DNA of 64,000 nucleotides from Pelecanus crispus (lineage: Eukaryota; Chordata; Aves; Pelecaniformes; Pelecanidae): NCBI RefSeq assembly GCF_030463565.1, contig NC_134675.1, positions 19,675,862 to 19,739,861 on the forward strand, in the 5' to 3' direction. The notes beneath the pieces were generated by a model. It did no database searches. It was not told where the DNA came from and saw nothing but the letters and a program-made list of their open reading frames with translations. Numbering within the stretch: the first letter of the stretch is position 1; each line of letters starts with the position of its first letter. The translations under genes and the position numbers were made by a program. This document shows, in pieces, positions 61,401 to 64,000 of the stretch.

Positions 61401-64000
61401 AGTGAATTTTTCCTTGTTGTTAAAGAAATTAATTATTTCTGTAGCTGACTAATTGATGCTGTCAGTGATATCACAAGACAATGCACTGGAAAGGGAGAAA
61501 GTAACTTCAAAAAAGCATTGAAACAATTCTAGTATCTCATAATAGTAACTGCAGTAGCAACTGGTAGAGATTGGGAATGATACTGCTGGGAAATCATAAC
61601 TCAGTCTGGAGGTGAGCTTGTCATGAGCTCTGTTTAAATTCTTACTGTTTGTGGCAACTACAGAAATGTAGTGATAATTAGATTTTTATTTTTTTGTGTG
61701 TGTGTGTTAGGTTTTTACATATATATTGGACTAGAGAACTTTTCCTTTTGTAGTACCTGCAGAGGAAACTTTCATGACCTCTTATCCCTCATGAGTATGA
61801 AAAATGAAATGCACCTTGCTCTGTTCCTTTTTTTCCACCATTGGCTATGGAGACAGAAATCTTTGGCCGCTAGAGGCTGCTGATGAATATTTTTGACTAG
61901 AAGATAGGAGTCAAATCTAACTCTCATTTGTCAATTCAAATGACTTTGAATGGCCTTCATAGGGTTTCTGGGCAAGCATCTTTCCTTGTGGTATCCCAGA
62001 GATGCTGTGTCTCCGTACTGTATCAGCCCTTTGGCTGAGACCTCTGCATGCATGCAGACAGATGTTATGGTAAGCCTTTTTGTGGTAAATTGGACTTGAA
62101 GTGATCAGCTTAACTCACAGGATACTTGTGTGTACCTAATAACTGTATAGGCACATCTTGTACAAAATATATCTTGGGCTTCTTTTCTGCTGGGGGAGTT
62201 ATCAACATGCAGTGATTATGTACTCATCCTGTTAGTGTCGTTTGCTAATCTGAAGCTTAATTTTTTTTTACATAGTTCACACTTTTAACCATTCTTGAAG
62301 CCTAATGTTGCTTTAAAAGGGACAGCGGTCCTGCTAACTTTAGATTATATTGCTTAAAAATTAATTAGCTATTGCCCTAAATTTTGTTTTTTACGTTAAC
62401 AGGAGCTATGTAACTATTCACTTACATAATACTGTTAACATCTTAGCTTGCTTGCAGTAAAATTTTCTGACTCAAATTACTGTTGCTAAAAATATAACTA
62501 TCATTGAACTGCTTTTGGCATTGCATAATGGTGAGTCTTTTTCTGTATGTGTATACAAATGCACATATTCTCTTAAAAGAGAGAAGTTTTGGATGAATTG
62601 CATATTATTTCTGCTGCTTCCTGAGGATTTCACTGTTCCTGGCTGTCACATTGTCCAGTTTGGTTCAAATGCTACAGAGGATGTAATTTCCATTTCTGTT
62701 AACTTTTTTAAACAATCTCAGTAGTGCTGTCACCCCTGTTTCCCACCCCCCACCCCCCCACCCCCAATTCCAGGCATTTATTATGGTTTTAACAACAGTC
62801 ATTGGTCACCTGCAGTGATGCATCCAGTGCATGTTCACTGTATTGGGACCTAGAATTTTTTTTGTAGGGAGGGTTATATTGAAGGGCATTTCTTGCTGAT
62901 ATCTGGCTAAATGGAATACCTGGCACATGAACTGTGAGTTCATCTAACTTCCCTGTTTTAGTATATTCACTGTTCTTCAGTTCTAAGTGTCAGTTTCTTG
63001 TGTCAGTTCTGGCATATACTTTAGAAACCTCTTTATTTTTGTGAAATAGCTTTAACCTCCTTTAACATTTAAGGTCAGCAGGTGTGTGGTTTGCCTGAAG
63101 AAGGTGCTAATCCTTTTGGCAAAAACTTTGCAGCAAGAGAACTTACTGTCTTCATTGTTAAATGTCACAGTGTCTTGAAATTTAGGAATATGATGAATAT
63201 CATAGTGTAGCCAGGGTCACTTGATTGTACTAGTCATTTGCCTTTGATAACTTCTTACACAAATATGTTGACGATGGAGGTCGCAGCTTAATGGGCTGTA
63301 AAGTCTATAGTCCCAACACCAGATATGCTTTTAAGAGAAATCCTATGCATCAACAATTGAATTTGCATAGGATCCAAATTCTTTTCGCTTTTGCTTTCTT
63401 TATTGCTGCAGTCCTGGAGAGCAGCCATCCAATTGAAACAGAATATGAAAAACTGTCAGCTTTTTTTAGGCTGGTAATAAACATCCTGAAGTGAGATAAT
63501 ATGAAATTTGGCTTTTGTGTCCTTATGTTGACTGGATTGGCAGAGAGAGCAGGGTCTATTTTGTATGTGAAACCTGATGGCAGGAAATGTAATACTTGGT
63601 ATGTGCAAGTGATGGTGTGGTTATATGCTTGAAATTAAGAATGTGTTCTATAGATAAAGTATTACTGTTTAATTTTTGCAACCTTTGAAATTAAACATGT
63701 AGTGGTAAAACAGGGTCATCCGTGAAGGACCCGAGAACTCAACTTCTGTGCTTTTATATATCTTTTGTAAGGCTTTTAACCTACTTTTTATGTAAGAGTT
63801 TGTTTAAAAAAAAATATGGACTGATTAATCCATTTATTACAGATCCTTACACATCTACGTAGGCAGAGCTTGAAATGTCTGAGTGTGTGTAGCAAATTCT
63901 TTAGTGTTGTCCTTTTTATTTTAAAGGTTGTTAAAGGAGATGGGCTGGCAGGAAGACAGTGAAAATGATGAAGCATGTGCTCCACTAACAGAGGATGAGA
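46386..64000 (+). CDS. GPBP1: GPBP1 (vasculin / GC-rich promoter-binding protein 1), all but the C-terminus
   Basis: Vasculin is a nuclear protein described as binding GC-rich promoters and activating transcription. Nine coding exons were joined by phase: 46386-46448, 52465-52588, 53080-53303, 53996-54062, 56371-56555, 57368-57508, 58010-58174, 60873-61057 and 63927 to the edge. They give about 409 codons without a stop. Recognisable parts in order are [20 protein letters not shown], a Gly/Arg-rich segment, [64 protein letters not shown] and [20 protein letters not shown]. The family protein is about 470 residues, so roughly 60 residues and the 3' UTR lie past the right edge. Every junction is GT/AG. 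MIER3 lies upstream on the opposite strand, as in other vertebrates. Confidence 0.97.
46449..48676. other. GPBP1 intron after coding exon 1, left part
   Basis: Intronic sequence without recognised exons or repeats. A T run lies at about 47462-47475. Confidence 0.5.
48677..49917 (-). mobile_element. 5'-truncated CR1 LINE, reverse orientation
   Basis: A reverse-oriented CR1 in the intron after GPBP1 coding exon 1. The 3' end is at 48677 (TCATAGAATCATAGAATGCT on the plus strand) and the truncated 5' end is inside the reverse transcriptase near 49917. Frames 49833-49321 and 49376-48846 give the reverse transcriptase ([20 protein letters not shown]) and C-terminal parts with one frameshift near 49330. 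Protein translations over 237 nt are identical to those of the CR1 at 41.2-41.5 kb. Confidence 0.93.
49918..52464. other. GPBP1 intron after coding exon 1, right part
   Basis: Intronic sequence. A long T run (about 51216-51238) could be a retroposon tail or a simple repeat. Nothing else was recognised. Confidence 0.5.
52465..52588 (+). CDS. GPBP1: GPBP1 coding exon 2
   Basis: The 124-nt exon (phase 0 to 1) encodes [20 protein letters not shown] and on to [12 protein letters not shown]. The acceptor is CTCCTTTACAG and the donor is GTATAATT, which is weak. Trp at IGWPNGG replaces the Arg I expect from mammalian vasculin, a possible CpG-type change. Confidence 0.95.
53080..53303 (+). CDS. GPBP1: GPBP1 coding exon 3 (Gly/Arg-rich)
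   Basis: The 224-nt exon (phase 1 to 0) encodes [20 protein letters not shown], a Gly-rich [10 protein letters not shown] segment, and ends KQFEAEDF before GTAAGTT. The acceptor AAAATCTAAG has a poor pyrimidine tract. Confidence 0.95.
53996..54062 (+). CDS. GPBP1: GPBP1 coding exon 4
   Basis: The 67-nt exon encodes [20 protein letters not shown] plus VW and one base. The acceptor is TTTTCCTTTCAG and the donor is GTGAGTA. The split codon with the next exon is G|AG, Glu. Confidence 0.96.
54063..56280. other. GPBP1 intron after coding exon 4
   Basis: Unique AT-rich intronic sequence. No repeat family or exon was recognised before the GT/AC microsatellite at its 3' end. Confidence 0.5.
56282..56340. 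repeat. GT/AC palindromic microsatellite before GPBP1 exon 5
   Basis: (GT)n with GC interruptions turns into (AC)n around a central GTAC at 56321-56324. Positions 56309-56336 can fold into a 14-bp stem with one mismatch. It ends 30 bases before the exon 5 acceptor. Confidence 0.85.
56371..56555 (+). CDS. GPBP1: GPBP1 coding exon 5
   Basis: The 185-nt exon (phase 1 to 0) encodes [32 protein letters not shown], then [10 protein letters not shown] before GTGAGT. The acceptor is preceded by a nearly pure C tract (56346-56370) and, just upstream of that, a GT/AC palindrome. Confidence 0.96.
57368..57508 (+). CDS. GPBP1: GPBP1 coding exon 6
   Basis: The 141-nt exon (phase 0 to 0) encodes [20 protein letters not shown] through [12 protein letters not shown] and ends NSVKE before GTAAAG. 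The acceptor is TTTTTGTTTAG. Its length is a multiple of three, so skipping would keep the frame. Confidence 0.95.
58010..58174 (+). CDS. GPBP1: GPBP1 coding exon 7
   Basis: The 165-nt exon (phase 0 to 0) encodes [40 protein letters not shown] and ends HAGQEK before GTAGTT. The acceptor region is unusually C-rich (CCCCACCCCCCCCCCACATTAG). Confidence 0.96.
58175..60872. other. GPBP1 intron after coding exon 7
   Basis: About 2.7 kb of AT-rich intronic sequence. Nothing was recognised. Confidence 0.5.
60873..61057 (+). CDS. GPBP1: GPBP1 coding exon 8
   Basis: The 185-nt exon (phase 0 to 2) encodes [20 protein letters not shown], then [20 protein letters not shown] and AEH, ending AG before GTACGT. 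The acceptor is TATTTTTAACAG. The remaining base of the Arg codon comes from the next exon. Confidence 0.96.
61126..61243 (-). repeat. LTR fragment with internal deletion
   Basis: In sense it starts TGTCCTGGTTTCAGCTG and jumps directly to CCCCAAACTGGCCAAAGGGC. It then has an intact CRE and TATA region (ATGACGTCATGCTCAG TATATAAG) and fades out after CCGGGGGGCAGTG. It is the same family as the solo LTR at 14578-15142, with roughly 200 bases of U3 missing and the 3' part truncated. It lies in the intron after GPBP1 coding exon 8. Confidence 0.8.
61244..63926. other. GPBP1 intron after coding exon 8
   Basis: Intronic sequence without a recognised gene. A C-rich run at about 62737-62765 (CCCACCCCCCACCCCCCC) has G-quadruplex potential on the opposite strand. 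Confidence 0.5.
63927..64000 (+). CDS. GPBP1: GPBP1 coding exon 9, cut by the window edge
   Basis: The acceptor TTTTTATTTTAAAG is followed by G completing Arg, then [20 protein letters not shown] and TEDE up to the end of the window. This is the start of the conserved C-terminal vasculin region. The last exon(s) are not in the window. Confidence 0.94.

Overview
The window is a stretch of bird nuclear genome. Three things point to a bird: CR1 LINEs in several states of decay, avian-type retroviral LTRs, and two split vertebrate genes recognisable exon by exon. Similar LTRs are, from memory, common in Neoaves; the species cannot be named from sequence alone.

Two genes lie head to head, in the same relative order as on human chromosome 5q11.2. 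On the minus strand is the 5' part of MIER3, a nuclear co-repressor of the ELM2/SANT family. Its five coding exons are at 10774-10766, 10038-10014, 7159-7011, 2213-2079 and 585-465, and the rest of the gene runs off the left edge. On the plus strand is GPBP1 (vasculin), with a CpG-island promoter near 28.45-29.55 kb and coding exons starting at 46386, 52465, 53080, 53996, 56371, 57368, 58010, 60873 and 63927. The last exon runs off the right edge. Every exon has canonical GT/AG edges and all phases match. About 146 codons of MIER3 and 409 codons of GPBP1 are present without a stop.

The space between and inside the genes is filled by retroelements. MIER3 intron 3 holds a 2.86-kb gag-remnant provirus with two LTRs, a tRNA-Lys-type primer site and a 5-bp target duplication. 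MIER3 intron 2 holds another LTR. The 18-kb intergenic region holds a nearly complete CR1 split by a solo LTR, a 5'-truncated CR1 and a probable LTR. The long GPBP1 leader intron holds a decayed gammaretrovirus-like pol/env/LTR remnant, itself split by a second LTR, and a 3.5-kb CR1. A nearly identical CR1 in opposite orientation lies on the other side of GPBP1's first coding exon, so that exon sits between kilobase-scale inverted repeats.

No bacterial-type system, CRISPR array, tRNA or rRNA gene was seen. The least explained items are a short open exon-like ORF with a membrane segment at 12997-13217, the inverted CR1 pair around GPBP1 coding exon 1, and a telomere-like G-quadruplex motif in MIER3 intron 1.
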